A stretch of DNA of 64,000 nucleotides from Acidobacteriota bacterium (GTDB lineage: Bacteria > Acidobacteriota > Terriglobia > Acidiferrales > UBA7541), in the NCBI GenBank assembly GCA_013289955.1, contig JABCYZ010000007.1:62001-126000 (forward strand), written 5' to 3'. The translations under genes were made by a program, and so were the position numbers. The stretch's first letter is position 1. Every line of letters starts with the position of its first letter. Of the stretch, positions 1 to 8,176 are shown piece after piece. The notes beneath the pieces are model-generated. The model was not told where the DNA came from and did not search any database. It was given only the letters and a program-made list of their open reading frames with translations.

Positions 1-627
1 AATCCGCTGGGGATCCCGATCACGGCTTCCGACGAGTACTGCACGATCTGCAATCCGTTCCAGTACGACACATCCATCATGACCAACGATGCTGTTCGCG
101 ACGCGCATATCCAGGACACCGCGAATCTTTACGCCGACATCACCGGCGGCACGCTCCCGGCCGTTTCCATCGTTAAGCCCAGCGGCCTGGTGGACGGCCA
201 CCCGGCCTCTTCGAAGCTCGACCTGTTCGAGGGGTTCAGCAAGAAAATTGTCGATGCGGTGCAGGCGTCTCCGTACGCGAAGGATACGGTGATCTTTATC
301 ACCTTTGACGAAGGCGGCGGCTATTATGACTCCGGATACGTCCAGCCGCTCGACTTCTTCGGCGACGGCACGCGGATCGTATTTCTTGTGGTGGGACCTT
401 ATCTGAAGCCGGGACACATCTCGCACAGCTATGCGGATCACGTCTCGATTCTCAAGTTCATCGAACGCAACTGGAATCTGCCGACGGTCACCAAGCGCAG
501 CCGCGACAACTTCCCCAACCCCCTCTCGCTGGATTTTATCAGCCCCTACGTGCCGCTCAACAGCCCGGCCATCAGCGACCTCTTTGACTTCTTCCATTTC
601 GAAGGGGAAGGCGGCTTCGGCCACTAA
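1..627 (+). CDS. Phosphoesterase (phospholipase C / acid phosphatase family), 5'-truncated
   Basis: The open frame runs in from base 1, so the N-terminus and any signal peptide lie outside the window; about 208 C-terminal residues remain. The visible part has the CNPFQYDTSIM and ITFDEGGGYYD segments and a late H-DHVSILKFIERNW segment, which are the C-terminal signatures of the phosphoesterase family (Pfam PF04185) that includes phospholipase C and AcpA-type acid phosphatases. The Asp/Glu of FDEGGG and the DH pair match the metal-binding positions of that fold. Family members are usually exported and release phosphate from phosphoesters. The substrate cannot be told from this fragment. A terminator-like hairpin follows about 20 bases after the stop. 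Confidence 0.85.
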   Translation, partial: NPLGIPITASDEYCTICNPFQYDTSIMTNDAVRDAHIQDTANLYADITGGTLPAVSIVKPSGLVDGHPASSKLDLFEGFSKKIVDAVQASPYAKDTVIFITFDEGGGYYDSGYVQPLDFFGDGTRIVFLVVGPYLKPGHISHSYADHVSILKFIERNWNLPTVTKRSRDNFPNPLSLDFISPYVPLNSPAISDLFDFFHFEGEGGFGH

Positions 628-648
628 ACTCTGACTCTCCCTCATCCC

Positions 649-688
649 AACGGGGCGGCCGGCCCTCCGGTCGCCCCGTTTTCTTCCT
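649..688 (+). terminator. Rho-independent terminator after the phosphoesterase gene
   Basis: A perfect 9-bp stem, AACGGGGCG at 649-657 and CGCCCCGTT at 672-680, closes a 14-base loop and is followed by a T-rich run (TTCTTCCT). It sits between the phosphoesterase stop at 627 and the convergent holA stop at 724, so it may act in both directions. Confidence 0.7.
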
Positions 689-723
689 TGTCCTGAGCTC
701 GATCGGAATTCAGATCCGGTTCC

Positions 724-1782
724 TCACTTTGCTGCCGCGCTTGCGGCGCGGGTTGCCGACAACTCCGAGACCAGGAATTCCATGACCGCGCGCTCATCCT
801 CTGCGCCGCCCTTGAGGCGGTCATCCGCTTTTTGCAACGCGCCGAGACCAGCGAGCAATTGCGCCCTGGGAATTTTGCGGGAGGCTCCGAGTGCAAGTTC
901 GGCCTGCTCGGGACGCATTCCGAGTGCTCGCGCCGCTTGCCAGCCGTTGGTTGGGCCTTTCAGTTCGCTCGCCTCGATCAGCTTGCGATACATCCAGGCC
1001 ATGGCCCCGACCATCGATAGCGGCTGCTCGCCGCCGCGCAGCAGACGATCCAGAAATTCCAACGCCTTTGCGGATTTACGCGCCGCCAAGAGGTCGGCCA
1101 ACTCCCACACCGTCGTCGTCTTTTCCGAGACCACCATGGATCTGACGTCATTGCTGCTGATGAACTTCTTCTCGCCCGCAAACGTCGCCAGTTTTTCGAT
1201 CTCCGTCTTTAAACGCATCAGATCCGCCGCCACAAACTCCGCCAAATCCTCGGCGGCGCCCTTTTCAAACTCGACGCCCTGTTCCTTCCCGATGGCTCGC
1301 GCAAACGCGACCGCCGCCGTTTGACGGTCTCCCGGATTATCTCCAAGCCCGCACGCCACCACCAGCGTCTTCTCCGCCAGCATCTTCCCCAGCTTCATGC
1401 GCTGATCGAGCCCCGCTGCTTCCACCACAAGCACTGTGAATGGCGCCGGGTTGTCGAGGTAAGCGCCGAGCTGCGCCACGGTCTCTTCCCGGTTTTTCTC
1501 GCCGAGCTTTTCGATGGCCTCGGCGTCCTCAAGGAAAACCACCTGCAGCGGCGAAAGCATGGCCATCGTTTGCGACTGGTCCAGCGCCGCCTGCGTTTCA
1601 CCGCGGCCCGCGGAGTAACGCGAAACGGCCCAGGTTCTGGCCGCTTCCGGCACGAACCGCTCGATCAACTGCTTGCGGCACTCGTCCCGCAAGTAGGGCT
1701 CCTCGCCAAGGAGCAGCAACGCGGGAATCGCTTTCCCGCGCTCCAGACGCGCGATCAACTCTTCCGTGGAGACCTGCGGCAT
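724..1782 (-). CDS. holA: DNA polymerase III subunit delta
   Basis: This 352-residue protein matches HolA in length and layout. It has an N-terminal AAA-like domain opening with the pattern LLLGEEPYLRDECRKQLIE, the characteristic VVFLEDAEAIEKLGEK and FTVLVVEA strands, a lid helix region, and the C-terminal collar domain with WELADLLAARKSAKALEFLDRLL and GAMAWMYRKLIEA. Delta opens the beta sliding clamp as part of the clamp-loader complex. It is the last gene of a minus-strand operon after lptE, with a gap of about 20 bases. The lptE-holA adjacency is common in bacteria and supports both calls. Confidence 0.93.
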   Translation of the reverse strand: MPQVSTEELIARLERGKAIPALLLLGEEPYLRDECRKQLIERFVPEAARTWAVSRYSAGRGETQAALDQSQTMAMLSPLQVVFLEDAEAIEKLGEKNREETVAQLGAYLDNPAPFTVLVVEAAGLDQRMKLGKMLAEKTLVVACGLGDNPGDRQTAAVAFARAIGKEQGVEFEKGAAEDLAEFVAADLMRLKTEIEKLATFAGEKKFISSNDVRSMVVSEKTTTVWELADLLAARKSAKALEFLDRLLRGGEQPLSMVGAMAWMYRKLIEASELKGPTNGWQAARALGMRPEQAELALGASRKIPRAQLLAGLGALQKADDRLKGGAEDERAVMEFLVSELSATRAASAAAK

Positions 1783-1802
1783 GCTTTGTACTCCCGATAT
1801 GC

Positions 1803-2363
1803 CTAATAGTTTTCTATCACCGCCGCCACCAAATGCGCGGCGAAGTCCTGTGCGAGCCGGTCGAGCGCCGGGTCCTGTTCCTCGAAAAAGTTCTTCAAGG
1901 TGGTCAGATCGGTCTGGCCGGCACTGTTGGCCGTGCTGGCTGCGATCTCATACTCATTGCGGAAGACAAAATTGTCCGCATGATAGAGGACTTTTTGAGT
2001 CGCGCTCTCCGTGAAGGTCACTTCACACTTTACCGTGACAAGCATGGTCGTCGCGCGGCCTGTCGTGGTGTCAAACAGAAGTGGCACCGCTTCCAGACTC
2101 AAGACCTTGCCTCTCAGAACCGCGTCGGCGTCTTCAGGATTCGGCACCACCTTGTAGGACGTCTTTGCCAAAAACTCGTGTACGGTCGCCGCCGTCAGCT
2201 TTTGCTCCAGCCGATAACTGGTGGTCTTATTCTCCAGCGCCGGAACCGCGATCACGTGGATACTCTTGGGCAACGTCGAGCTGTGCCCTGCGACGTGATA
2301 GCCGCAGCTGGAAACCAATAACGCAGCCGCCATCCCGAGCGCTAAGACGCGAGGTCCGGTCAT
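1803..2363 (-). CDS. lptE: LPS-assembly lipoprotein LptE-like
   Basis: The protein is 186 residues long. It starts with a lipoprotein signal peptide (hydrophobic stretch, then VSSC with Cys20 as the lipidation site) followed by GYHVAG, the hallmark GY start of mature LptE. The core VPALENKTTSYRLEQKLTAATVHEF and the D-DAVLRGKV strand match the LptE/RlpB domain. LptE plugs the LptD barrel that inserts lipopolysaccharide into the outer membrane, so the organism has a Gram-negative envelope. Its ATG overlaps the stop of the upstream Asd-like gene in an ATGA arrangement, and holA follows directly. Confidence 0.88.
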   Translation of the reverse strand: MTGPRVLALGMAAALLVSSCGYHVAGHSSTLPKSIHVIAVPALENKTTSYRLEQKLTAATVHEFLAKTSYKVVPNPEDADAVLRGKVLSLEAVPLLFDTTTGRATTMLVTVKCEVTFTESATQKVLYHADNFVFRNEYEIAASTANSAGQTDLTTLKNFFEEQDPALDRLAQDFAAHLVAAVIENY

Positions 2364-3367
2364 GGCAGCATCTCCGCCAGCTTCACGGCGTTTGCCGCGG
2401 GCATACGAATGTTATCCGCCGCGCCCCAAAACCACCAAGTTCCCGGCCGCTCCAGATCTTCTTGGGGGTTCGCCAGATGCGCCACTTTTTCGCCTGCCAC
2501 GCTGACGTTGCTCGGAGCGGCCTCTTCGCCCGTCTGGACGACAAATCCCGCCTCTTCCGACGCCGCGGCGATCTGTTCGACTTTGATGCCCGGAGCGAGT
2601 TCCGCACACGCTGAGAAAGCAGAACCATAAAAAACCGGAGCGTGGATCAGTTGCATTGCCGGCATAACCGTCTTGTTGCCAATCGAGGCCTTGGTCTCCG
2701 CACGCAGCCGCTCGCGCACGATGCCCAGCTTGTGCTTGCTGCCCGCGCCAAACCGGTCCAGTAGATTGAACGCCACTTGCGTGTCAAACACAGGCTGCCC
2801 CATGCCTTGAAAGGACAAAAGCTGCCCCGTCTGGCTCTCCAGTTCTTCGACGCCCGCGCGGCCGGCTTCGGATACGGCTTGAAAGCACATCACCACGAGC
2901 CGCGACAAGCCGCTCTTTACGAAGCCCAACGCCAAGGAAGCGGCAACTGTGCTTGCCGCGGAAGGAATCGCAAAGAGGCCGGCCTCGGCCGGAAACTTTC
3001 TGCCCTGCAAGGAATCGAGCTTCGGAAACCAGCTCACCGCGGCTTCGCTCGACGCGCTCTCTCCCGACAAATCGATGACCTTCGCGCCAGCGGCCCTGGC
3101 TGCGCCCAAATTTGCGCGAGTAAATTCCGCCGAACCGGTAAAAAACACTTTCTGAGCGCGGTTGAACGTTCCTTCTTCCACGGGTTGAATCACCGCCGGC
3201 TCGCCGCCGGCCGCGGTCAAAAGGCCGGCCGCCGTCTCTTCATCGACCAGACGGAACTCGGCGCCGGCAAAGCGGCTCTCTTCGAGCAAGGAGCGGAGTT
3301 CGGTTCCAAGCAGCGATGACGCACCAGCAATCACGATCCGGTTGGAGCCCCGTTCAAGCGATGGCAT
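2360..3367 (-). CDS. Aspartate-semialdehyde dehydrogenase-like protein lacking the catalytic cysteine
   Basis: This 335-residue protein has the Asd/ArgC layout: an N-terminal NAD(P)-binding segment (IVIAGASSLLGTEL, residues 11-24) and a C-terminal Asd dimerisation domain with FQAVSEAGRAGVEEL and AFNLLDRFG. In active enzymes the nucleophile lies in a PNCST-type motif. Here the same place reads IPSAAST at about residues 134-140, with Ala where Cys is expected. It therefore resembles USG-1-type paralogues rather than a working dehydrogenase. It sits between pssA (3-base gap) and lptE (4-base overlap), in an envelope-building operon, so a role outside amino-acid synthesis is likely. That role is unknown. 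Confidence 0.8.
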   Translation of the reverse strand: MPSLERGSNRIVIAGASSLLGTELRSLLEESRFAGAEFRLVDEETAAGLLTAAGGEPAVIQPVEEGTFNRAQKVFFTGSAEFTRANLGAARAAGAKVIDLSGESASSEAAVSWFPKLDSLQGRKFPAEAGLFAIPSAASTVAASLALGFVKSGLSRLVVMCFQAVSEAGRAGVEELESQTGQLLSFQGMGQPVFDTQVAFNLLDRFGAGSKHKLGIVRERLRAETKASIGNKTVMPAMQLIHAPVFYGSAFSACAELAPGIKVEQIAAASEEAGFVVQTGEEAAPSNVSVAGEKVAHLANPQEDLERPGTWWFWGAADNIRMPAANAVKLAEMLP

Positions 3368-3370
3368 GAA

Positions 3371-4192
3371 TCACACGGTCCGCGAGACCAGGCGATGGCG
3401 GAAGAAACGAACGACGTGCAGCACGACGCCAGCAGCCGCATAGGTCGAGGCGAAGATCACCAGGGCATATTCGGAGAATCTCCAAATAACGCCTACCAGG
3501 AGACAAACGGCGACGATCGTCAGCGAGGGCTGCTTACGTGTCCACGGAATATCCTTGAAGCTGTAATAGCGAATGGTGCTGGTCATCAAGGCTCCCAAAA
3601 TCCCGGCCAACGCAAACCATGATACCGACCAGCGCCAATCGTGCAGCGGAGACTTGAATCCGTGCACGAGCGCGGCGATGACACCTGCCGCCGCCGGCGT
3701 GGGCATACCCACAAAATTCTTGGATCCCCCCGGCGCCATGCCTTGCACATTGAATCGCGCCAAGCGCCAGGCGCAACAGATGAGAAAGGCCAGGCAGAAA
3801 ACCCAGCCTACTTGGGCGATCAGCTCGAAGCGCTGGGAGCCCTGATCGGGCAAACTCTTCACACCCCAGGCGTAGGCCATTACCGCAGGGGCAATTCCGA
3901 AACTGACGACGTCGGCGAGCGAATCGAATTGCACGCCAAATTCCGTGTTCGTTCCCGTCATGCGGGCGACGCGCCCGTCGAGGGAATCAAACAGAATGGC
4001 CAAGCCGATGGCCCGCGCGGCGTGGTCAAAATCCTCCCAGCCTCCAGCGAGCGAAGCTACGACGGCGTAGTAGCCGCACAGGAGGTTTGCGCCCGTGAAC
4101 AAGCTCGGGAGTAAAAAAATTCCCCGCCGCAGCCGCGGATTGCGAATCCTCCGCCCGGAAAATGGAATCTCGTGCTGTTCGATTGGGCCCAT
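3371..4192 (-). CDS. pssA: CDP-diacylglycerol-serine O-phosphatidyltransferase
   Basis: This 273-residue membrane protein carries the full CDP-alcohol phosphotransferase motif: D69, D72-G73, A76-R77, G86, D90 and D94, read from FDSLDGRVAR and FGVQFDSLAD. Several hydrophobic helices follow (CLAFLICCAWRLARF, TIVAVCLLVGVIW and others). It joins serine to CDP-diacylglycerol to make phosphatidylserine, which the Psd encoded just upstream (3-base gap) converts to phosphatidylethanolamine. The SFGIAPAVMAYAWG segment after the motif is typical of the type II, integral-membrane enzyme. Confidence 0.93.
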   Translation of the reverse strand: MGPIEQHEIPFSGRRIRNPRLRRGIFLLPSLFTGANLLCGYYAVVASLAGGWEDFDHAARAIGLAILFDSLDGRVARMTGTNTEFGVQFDSLADVVSFGIAPAVMAYAWGVKSLPDQGSQRFELIAQVGWVFCLAFLICCAWRLARFNVQGMAPGGSKNFVGMPTPAAAGVIAALVHGFKSPLHDWRWSVSWFALAGILGALMTSTIRYYSFKDIPWTRKQPSLTIVAVCLLVGVIWRFSEYALVIFASTYAAAGVVLHVVRFFRHRLVSRTV

Positions 4193-4195
4193 GAG

Positions 4196-4888
4196 CTAGT
4201 TTTGCTTCCCCACGGCAGAAACACTAGTGTCTGCATCCGAAGCTTGCCGATCCTCGAAATGCGAGTGCACGGCTTTGGCCGGCCAAAGCGCGAGTACGCT
4301 CGAGCCGCCCTTTACATTTTCTCCAACCCGAACCAGTATCTCCGCATCCTTCGGCAACCAGACATCCACTCGCGAGCCAAATCGAACCAGACCGATTCTT
4401 TCGCCACGTGCCACTCGCTCGCCTTCTTGCTTCCAACTGACCACGCGGCGCGCAATCAAACCGGCAATCTGCTTGAACACCATGTCTCCGGCTTCGGATG
4501 AAAGCGTAAACACGTTTTGCTCGTTTTCCATCGAAGCTCGTTCGCGCATGGCGGCAAGAAATTTGCCCGGCCGGTATTCCATCTTGGTGATGACTCCGGC
4601 AGCGGGAGCCCGATTGACGTGCACATTCCATACTGCTAGAAAAATGCTGATCCGTTTTCCCGGCCGCCCCGCGTTTTCCTCATCGGTTACGACCACAACC
4701 CGGCCATCTCCCGGGGATACGATCGCTCCAGGTTCGGCGGGAATCGCGCGTTCCGGATCCCGGAAAAAGGAAAAGACAAATAGCGCCAGACACACCAACA
4801 CAACGGCGACTACCGTCCATTGCGCCAAATAGGCAGCGCCTCCCAGCACGAGAAGCGGCAGCCCGAAGTAATACCCCTCTTTGACCAT
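4196..4888 (-). CDS. psd: Phosphatidylserine decarboxylase (short-form proenzyme)
   Basis: This 230-residue protein has two N-terminal hydrophobic segments (about residues 8-42), the SPGDGRV motif (Asp61), the NVHVNRAP motif (His90) and the self-cleavage site GGSS at about 194-197. Cleavage there creates the pyruvoyl cofactor on the small subunit. It belongs to the short PssD/archaetidylserine-decarboxylase-like class, not the 300-residue E. coli type. It is the first gene of the psd-pssA-Asd-like-lptE-holA run, and a promoter is expected in the 94 bases before it. Confidence 0.93.
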   Translation of the reverse strand: MVKEGYYFGLPLLVLGGAAYLAQWTVVAVVLVCLALFVFSFFRDPERAIPAEPGAIVSPGDGRVVVVTDEENAGRPGKRISIFLAVWNVHVNRAPAAGVITKMEYRPGKFLAAMRERASMENEQNVFTLSSEAGDMVFKQIAGLIARRVVSWKQEGERVARGERIGLVRFGSRVDVWLPKDAEILVRVGENVKGGSSVLALWPAKAVHSHFEDRQASDADTSVSAVGKQN

Positions 4889-4982
4889 GCTTCAGAGAAT
4901 ATACATCATCCGCCTCGTCCGTTGTATGAACGCGCGGGCAAGCAGGGCCATTCTACGACAGAATTTTCGGAATAGGCGGGCG

Positions 4983-5225
4983 TTATTGCGTGTACTGCGC
5001 CCGCGTTCGTTGGATACGCAGGGCAATCCGCTCCATCTCGTCTTTGCAGTGGAGCTTCATCTTCTTTAGCTTGATTTCTTCCAAGAGGTCTTCCGAACTG
5101 AGGTAGGTAGCGGTGGAGATTCGGTGCAGTTCTGCTTCGTATTTCGAGTGCTGCTCAGTCAGACGCTGATACTCGGCGTCTGTATCGAGGAGTATGTCCC
5201 GAGGTGCCCGCTGTGCGGTTGCCAT
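4983..5225 (-). CDS. DUF465/YdcH-like small coiled-coil protein
   Basis: This is an 80-residue, charged, mostly helical protein with a hairpin of heptad-like helices (AEYQRLTEQHSKYEAELHRI, then EEIKLKKMKLHCKDEMERIALRIQ). The HxKYExELxRI and LKKxKLxxKDEMERI patterns are typical of the DUF465 (YdcH) family, which has no firmly known function. The start at 5225 was chosen because AGGAGG lies 5 bases upstream; a longer frame to 5303 has no such site. It stands alone between rimI and psd. Confidence 0.8.
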   Translation of the reverse strand: MATAQRAPRDILLDTDAEYQRLTEQHSKYEAELHRISTATYLSSEDLLEEIKLKKMKLHCKDEMERIALRIQRTRAQYTQ

Positions 5226-5327
5226 GCGTTCCTCCTGACACTGCGCGGATTGAATTGTGAACACTGCATGAACAGACGATATCACTCGGATTGGCGGCGT
5301 CAAGGGGCAACCTGTGGGAATCTGGTT

Positions 5328-5795
5328 CTAGTCCTCGAGTTTCCTTCCCATAGTAATGGCAGCCTCGTCGGGAGACCGGTAATAGTTCTTCCGGTAACCA
5401 ATTTTACGGAACCCGAACGCTTCGTAGAATGCCAGGGCTCCCAGGTTGGACTCCCTGACTTCGAGGAAGACATTCTTAATGCGTCTCGAGCGCATCCCCC
5501 CCATCGCCGCCAAAAGGAGCGCTGCGCCATGCCCCTGCCGTCTGTACTTTGGCGCGACGGCGATGGCGAAGACTTCTGCTTCGTCCGCTACTTCTCTGCC
5601 AATCAAGAATCCGCTAAGTTCTCCGCCGCTTTCGCTGACCAAGGCCAGCGGCCCGCTCCACTCTGGCGACCGCTGGTAGGAATCCTTCGTCAACGCTCCG
5701 GCTTCTGGAGACTCCCGGAAGAGCTCTCGCACGGCATTCGCGTCCCCTAAAGCAAACGGCCGGATACGGCAAGGGCGGATGGTTTCATCGGGCAC
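5328..5795 (-). CDS. rimI: Ribosomal-protein-alanine N-acetyltransferase-like GNAT protein
   Basis: This is a GNAT-fold acetyltransferase. It has the acetyl-CoA loop VAPKYRRQGHGAALL (R/Q-x-x-G-x-G/A) and the conserved late motif NxGALAFYEAFGFRKIGYRKNYY, close to RimI, which acetylates the N-terminus of ribosomal protein S18. The gene follows tsaB, the usual partner of rimI. A GTG start at 5795 with GAAGG upstream overlaps the tsaB stop by 11 bases; ATG at 5828 or 5867 would give a longer form overlapping tsaB more deeply. The target protein is inferred from family and context. Confidence 0.82.
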   Translation of the reverse strand: MPDETIRPCRIRPFALGDANAVRELFRESPEAGALTKDSYQRSPEWSGPLALVSESGGELSGFLIGREVADEAEVFAIAVAPKYRRQGHGAALLLAAMGGMRSRRIKNVFLEVRESNLGALAFYEAFGFRKIGYRKNYYRSPDEAAITMGRKLED

Positions 5796-6501
5796 GGCTC
5801 GCCGCACCCTTCCAGAAAACTTCGGCATCCGGCCGGCGCACATATTGCGCGTCGAGACGCAACGCATCCGTCAAATGTCCATCGAGAGCGCGCTGGCGGC
5901 CGATTCTTCCAATCGCCGGCGCCAGGACGATGGTGCTCGTCTCCACGCGCTCGCCGGCTGCGGCGCGGCTTTGCCAGGCTTCCGCGGCCGTCAACTTCTC
6001 CGGGTCTAGTGAAATCCAGCTCACTCGCTCCTTCTGTGCGCGATGGGAAACCCAAGCGATGAAATCTCCAGGCGCGGCAGCCATCTCCTCCTCCACCAGG
6101 ACAAATCCTGTCCCTTGCCGGAGAAACAGGCCACCGTAGACTTGATCCCTATGGGCATCGAAGGATGCCGCGACATACTGATTGCCGGCAACCGCTTCCG
6201 CAGCCATCGCTTCCAGCCTCGATACGCTCGCGATCCCTTTGCCGAGGGCCTCGCTCCAGGCCTTCACGGTTGCCAATCCCATGCGTACGCCCGTAAACGA
6301 TCCTGGCCCGGCGGCTACGGCAAACACGTCCACGTCGCCGATCCCCAGTCGGGAGGCGGCCAGCGCCAGATCCACATTCGGCAGCAACCAGGACGAATAC
6401 TCGGAGGTTCCCTCATGTGCGATCGACTTCAATACCTCGCCGTCCCGCAAAATGGCCAGGCTCCCGCGCGAATCACACGTATCCAGTGCCAGTAAGATCA
6501 C
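5785..6501 (-). CDS. tsaB: tRNA threonylcarbamoyladenosine biosynthesis protein TsaB
   Basis: The 238-residue protein begins with ILLALDTCDSRGSLAI, the actin-like fold start of TsaB, and contains the signature AAGPGSFTGVRMGLATVKAW. TsaB pairs with TsaD, also encoded in this window at 16612-17739, to put the t6A modification at position 37 of ANN-reading tRNAs. The gene overlaps rimI downstream, as in many bacteria. The C-terminal half is less conserved, as expected for TsaB. Confidence 0.93.
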   Translation of the reverse strand: MILLALDTCDSRGSLAILRDGEVLKSIAHEGTSEYSSWLLPNVDLALAASRLGIGDVDVFAVAAGPGSFTGVRMGLATVKAWSEALGKGIASVSRLEAMAAEAVAGNQYVAASFDAHRDQVYGGLFLRQGTGFVLVEEEMAAAPGDFIAWVSHRAQKERVSWISLDPEKLTAAEAWQSRAAAGERVETSTIVLAPAIGRIGRQRALDGHLTDALRLDAQYVRRPDAEVFWKGAASRAR

Positions 6502-6719
6502 GCGCGCATTCTACCGCACTGGGGCAGCGCTTTCAGGAGCGCGCCTTCTGAATATCCAGGACGAACTGCTGAAACGCATGTTTCAGAGGGGTAAGGCTTA
6601 CGCGGGTCCGGTAGCTATCTCTCCCTGGCAATTCTCTCAGATACAAACCGGGCCGTAGCAATTGGACTGCCAAATTCAAATCTAATTTTCCCTAACTCCA
6701 TGATTCCACTGGATATATC

Positions 6720-6748
6720 TTGACTCTTGCAACACATACACCTAAACT
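6720..6748 (+). promoter_or_regulatory. Sigma-70 promoter of carD
   Basis: TTGACT at 6720-6725 and TAAACT at 6743-6748 are separated by exactly 17 bases, close to the vegetative consensus. Transcription should start near 6755, giving a leader of about 24 bases that carries AGGGGG (6762-6767) before the carD ATG at 6779. Confidence 0.7.
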
Positions 6749-6778
6749 CTGTAAGTATCTCAGGGGGCATCAGAATCC

Positions 6779-7300
6779 ATGGACTACAAAATCGGTGACA
6801 AGGTTGTATACCCGAACCACGGCGTCGGACTTGTAGAACAGATTAGTTACGGTGTCTTGAATGGTAGGACCGAGCGTTACTTCATGATTCGCATCGTTTC
6901 CAGCGGCCTGCGCGTCATGGTTCCGCAATCGAACGCAGAAACCGTTGGCCTTCGTTCCGTAATTCGTACCGCGGAATCCACCAAAGTCCTTGGCTTCCTT
7001 GAAAAGGGCAAGCTGAATTCTCACCACGACTGGAAACACCGCTTCAAGGAAAACTCCGAGCGCATGCGCACCGGTTCCCTCCTCGAAGTCGCTGTCGTCC
7101 TCAAGAGTCTCGTTTCTCTCAGCCGCAGCAAGCCCCTCTCCTTCCGCGAAAAGAAAATGCTAGAACGCGCGAAGTATCTCCTGGTCAGCGAAATGGCCAC
7201 ATCGCGCAATACCACCGCGGAAAGCGCCGAAGCTATCGTGGTGAAGTCCCTGGCCAAGGCCAAGCTGCAGTTCCCGGTAATGACCGAAAAATTCGAATAG
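6779..7300 (+). CDS. carD: CarD family RNA polymerase-binding regulator
   Basis: The 173-residue protein opens with DYKIGDKVVYPNHGVGLVEQI, the signature of the CarD N-terminal RNA-polymerase-interacting (Tudor-like) domain. An all-helical C-terminal domain follows (WKHRFKENSERMRTGSLLEVAVVLKSL and SFREKKMLERAKYLL), which in CarD contacts the edge of the promoter bubble. CarD proteins stabilise open complexes at rRNA and other vegetative promoters and are essential in mycobacteria. The gene stands alone, with a near-consensus promoter upstream and a strong terminator downstream. Confidence 0.95.
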   Translation: MDYKIGDKVVYPNHGVGLVEQISYGVLNGRTERYFMIRIVSSGLRVMVPQSNAETVGLRSVIRTAESTKVLGFLEKGKLNSHHDWKHRFKENSERMRTGSLLEVAVVLKSLVSLSRSKPLSFREKKMLERAKYLLVSEMATSRNTTAESAEAIVVKSLAKAKLQFPVMTEKFE

Positions 7301-7360
7301 AGTTTTGGCGATCCGGAGGGCGCACTCTCACCGGATCCTAGAAATCGATGGCAACTCTTT

Positions 7361-7393
7361 GGCGGGCGGACATTTCGCCCGCCTTCTTCGTTT
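7361..7393 (+). terminator. Rho-independent terminator after carD
   Basis: GGCGGGCG at 7361-7368 pairs with CGCCCGCC at 7376-7383 across a 7-base loop, followed by the T-rich run TTCTTCGTTT. It lies 60 bases after the carD stop. Between this hairpin and the promoter at 7517 I see only low-complexity CT-rich sequence and no gene. Confidence 0.75.
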
Positions 7394-7516
7394 CAGACTT
7401 CCGTCTTCTCTCTCGTCTCTTCTCAGGGCCAAACCGGGCCCGGTGGAATCCGCCGCTTCGCTAAGGTTAGAAATGGCAAATCCGGCCGCAAGGCAGGTTC
7501 CGTGAAGGAATGAAAC

Positions 7517-7544
7517 GTGACATTCCCGAATTTCGTCGTATACT
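7517..7544 (+). promoter_or_regulatory. Sigma-70 promoter of the small secreted protein gene
   Basis: GTGACA at 7517-7522 and TATACT at 7539-7544 are spaced by 16 bases. The expected start near 7551 gives an untranslated leader of about 88 bases before the ATG at 7639. Confidence 0.5.
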
Positions 7545-7638
7545 TTGGAGCAGTTAGCAGAGTCCCCCCGCTACCCCTTTACGGATTCTCGAAGGGCATT
7601 TCTCTGAGTACGATTGGCAGAAAGCTCGGGAGATAGCG

Positions 7639-8094
7639 ATGAAACTCGGTCTCTTCTTTGCCGCATTTCTTCTTCTGGCCGCCACTGCAGAAGCGCAGCA
7701 CCATCATCAAGGTTCCGATACGGCAGCCAGTCAGGGATTATCCAATACTGGTTGGGGCGGCGTCAGCGGCGGCGGCATCGAGTATGGAGCGGACCTCAGA
7801 GCCCTGCGATACGAACCGCCCGCCGATTTGAAGATTGGCTATGCGAAAAACGATGGACCGTTCGTGCCCTCGTCGTACATGAAGTATGAGGACGCTCTGG
7901 CGCTCGGACGACAACAGCTGGCTTCCGGGCAGGAATACGCCAGGAATGAAGGGGCTGTTTCTCTCGGAGAAATCGCGCGCGTCTACCGGACAAAGAAGGT
8001 CCCCACGCTAAAATTGCAGGCCCGCGTTCTTCAGGACAATCTCGGCAATCTTGAGGTTTGCAATCTAAACAGCAACAATTGCCACCGCCCCTGA
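7639..8094 (+). CDS. Small secreted protein of unknown function
   Basis: The 151-residue protein has a clear Sec signal peptide (MKLGLFFAAFLLLAATAEA, cut before QHHH). The mature part is Gly-rich at first (GWGGVSGGGIEYGADL) and ends with two cysteines in VCNLNSNNCHRP, which could form a disulfide in the periplasm. GGGAGAT precedes the ATG. No known family is recognised. A motif-like stretch LGEIARVYRTKKVPTLKLQA near the C-terminus resembles acidobacterial hypothetical proteins, but a function cannot be given. Confidence 0.7.
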   Translation: MKLGLFFAAFLLLAATAEAQHHHQGSDTAASQGLSNTGWGGVSGGGIEYGADLRALRYEPPADLKIGYAKNDGPFVPSSYMKYEDALALGRQQLASGQEYARNEGAVSLGEIARVYRTKKVPTLKLQARVLQDNLGNLEVCNLNSNNCHRP

Positions 8095-8176
8095 TGCTCT
8101 GGCTCTCTTCCTCTCCCGGCCCTAGCTCTCCCTAAACCTCCGGGTTACTCCGGACCTCTGCGTCAGACAGACCGCC

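Noticed and set aside
4227..4832. Plus-strand open frame of about 200 codons
   Set aside because: Antisense to psd, which has the full decarboxylase motif set.
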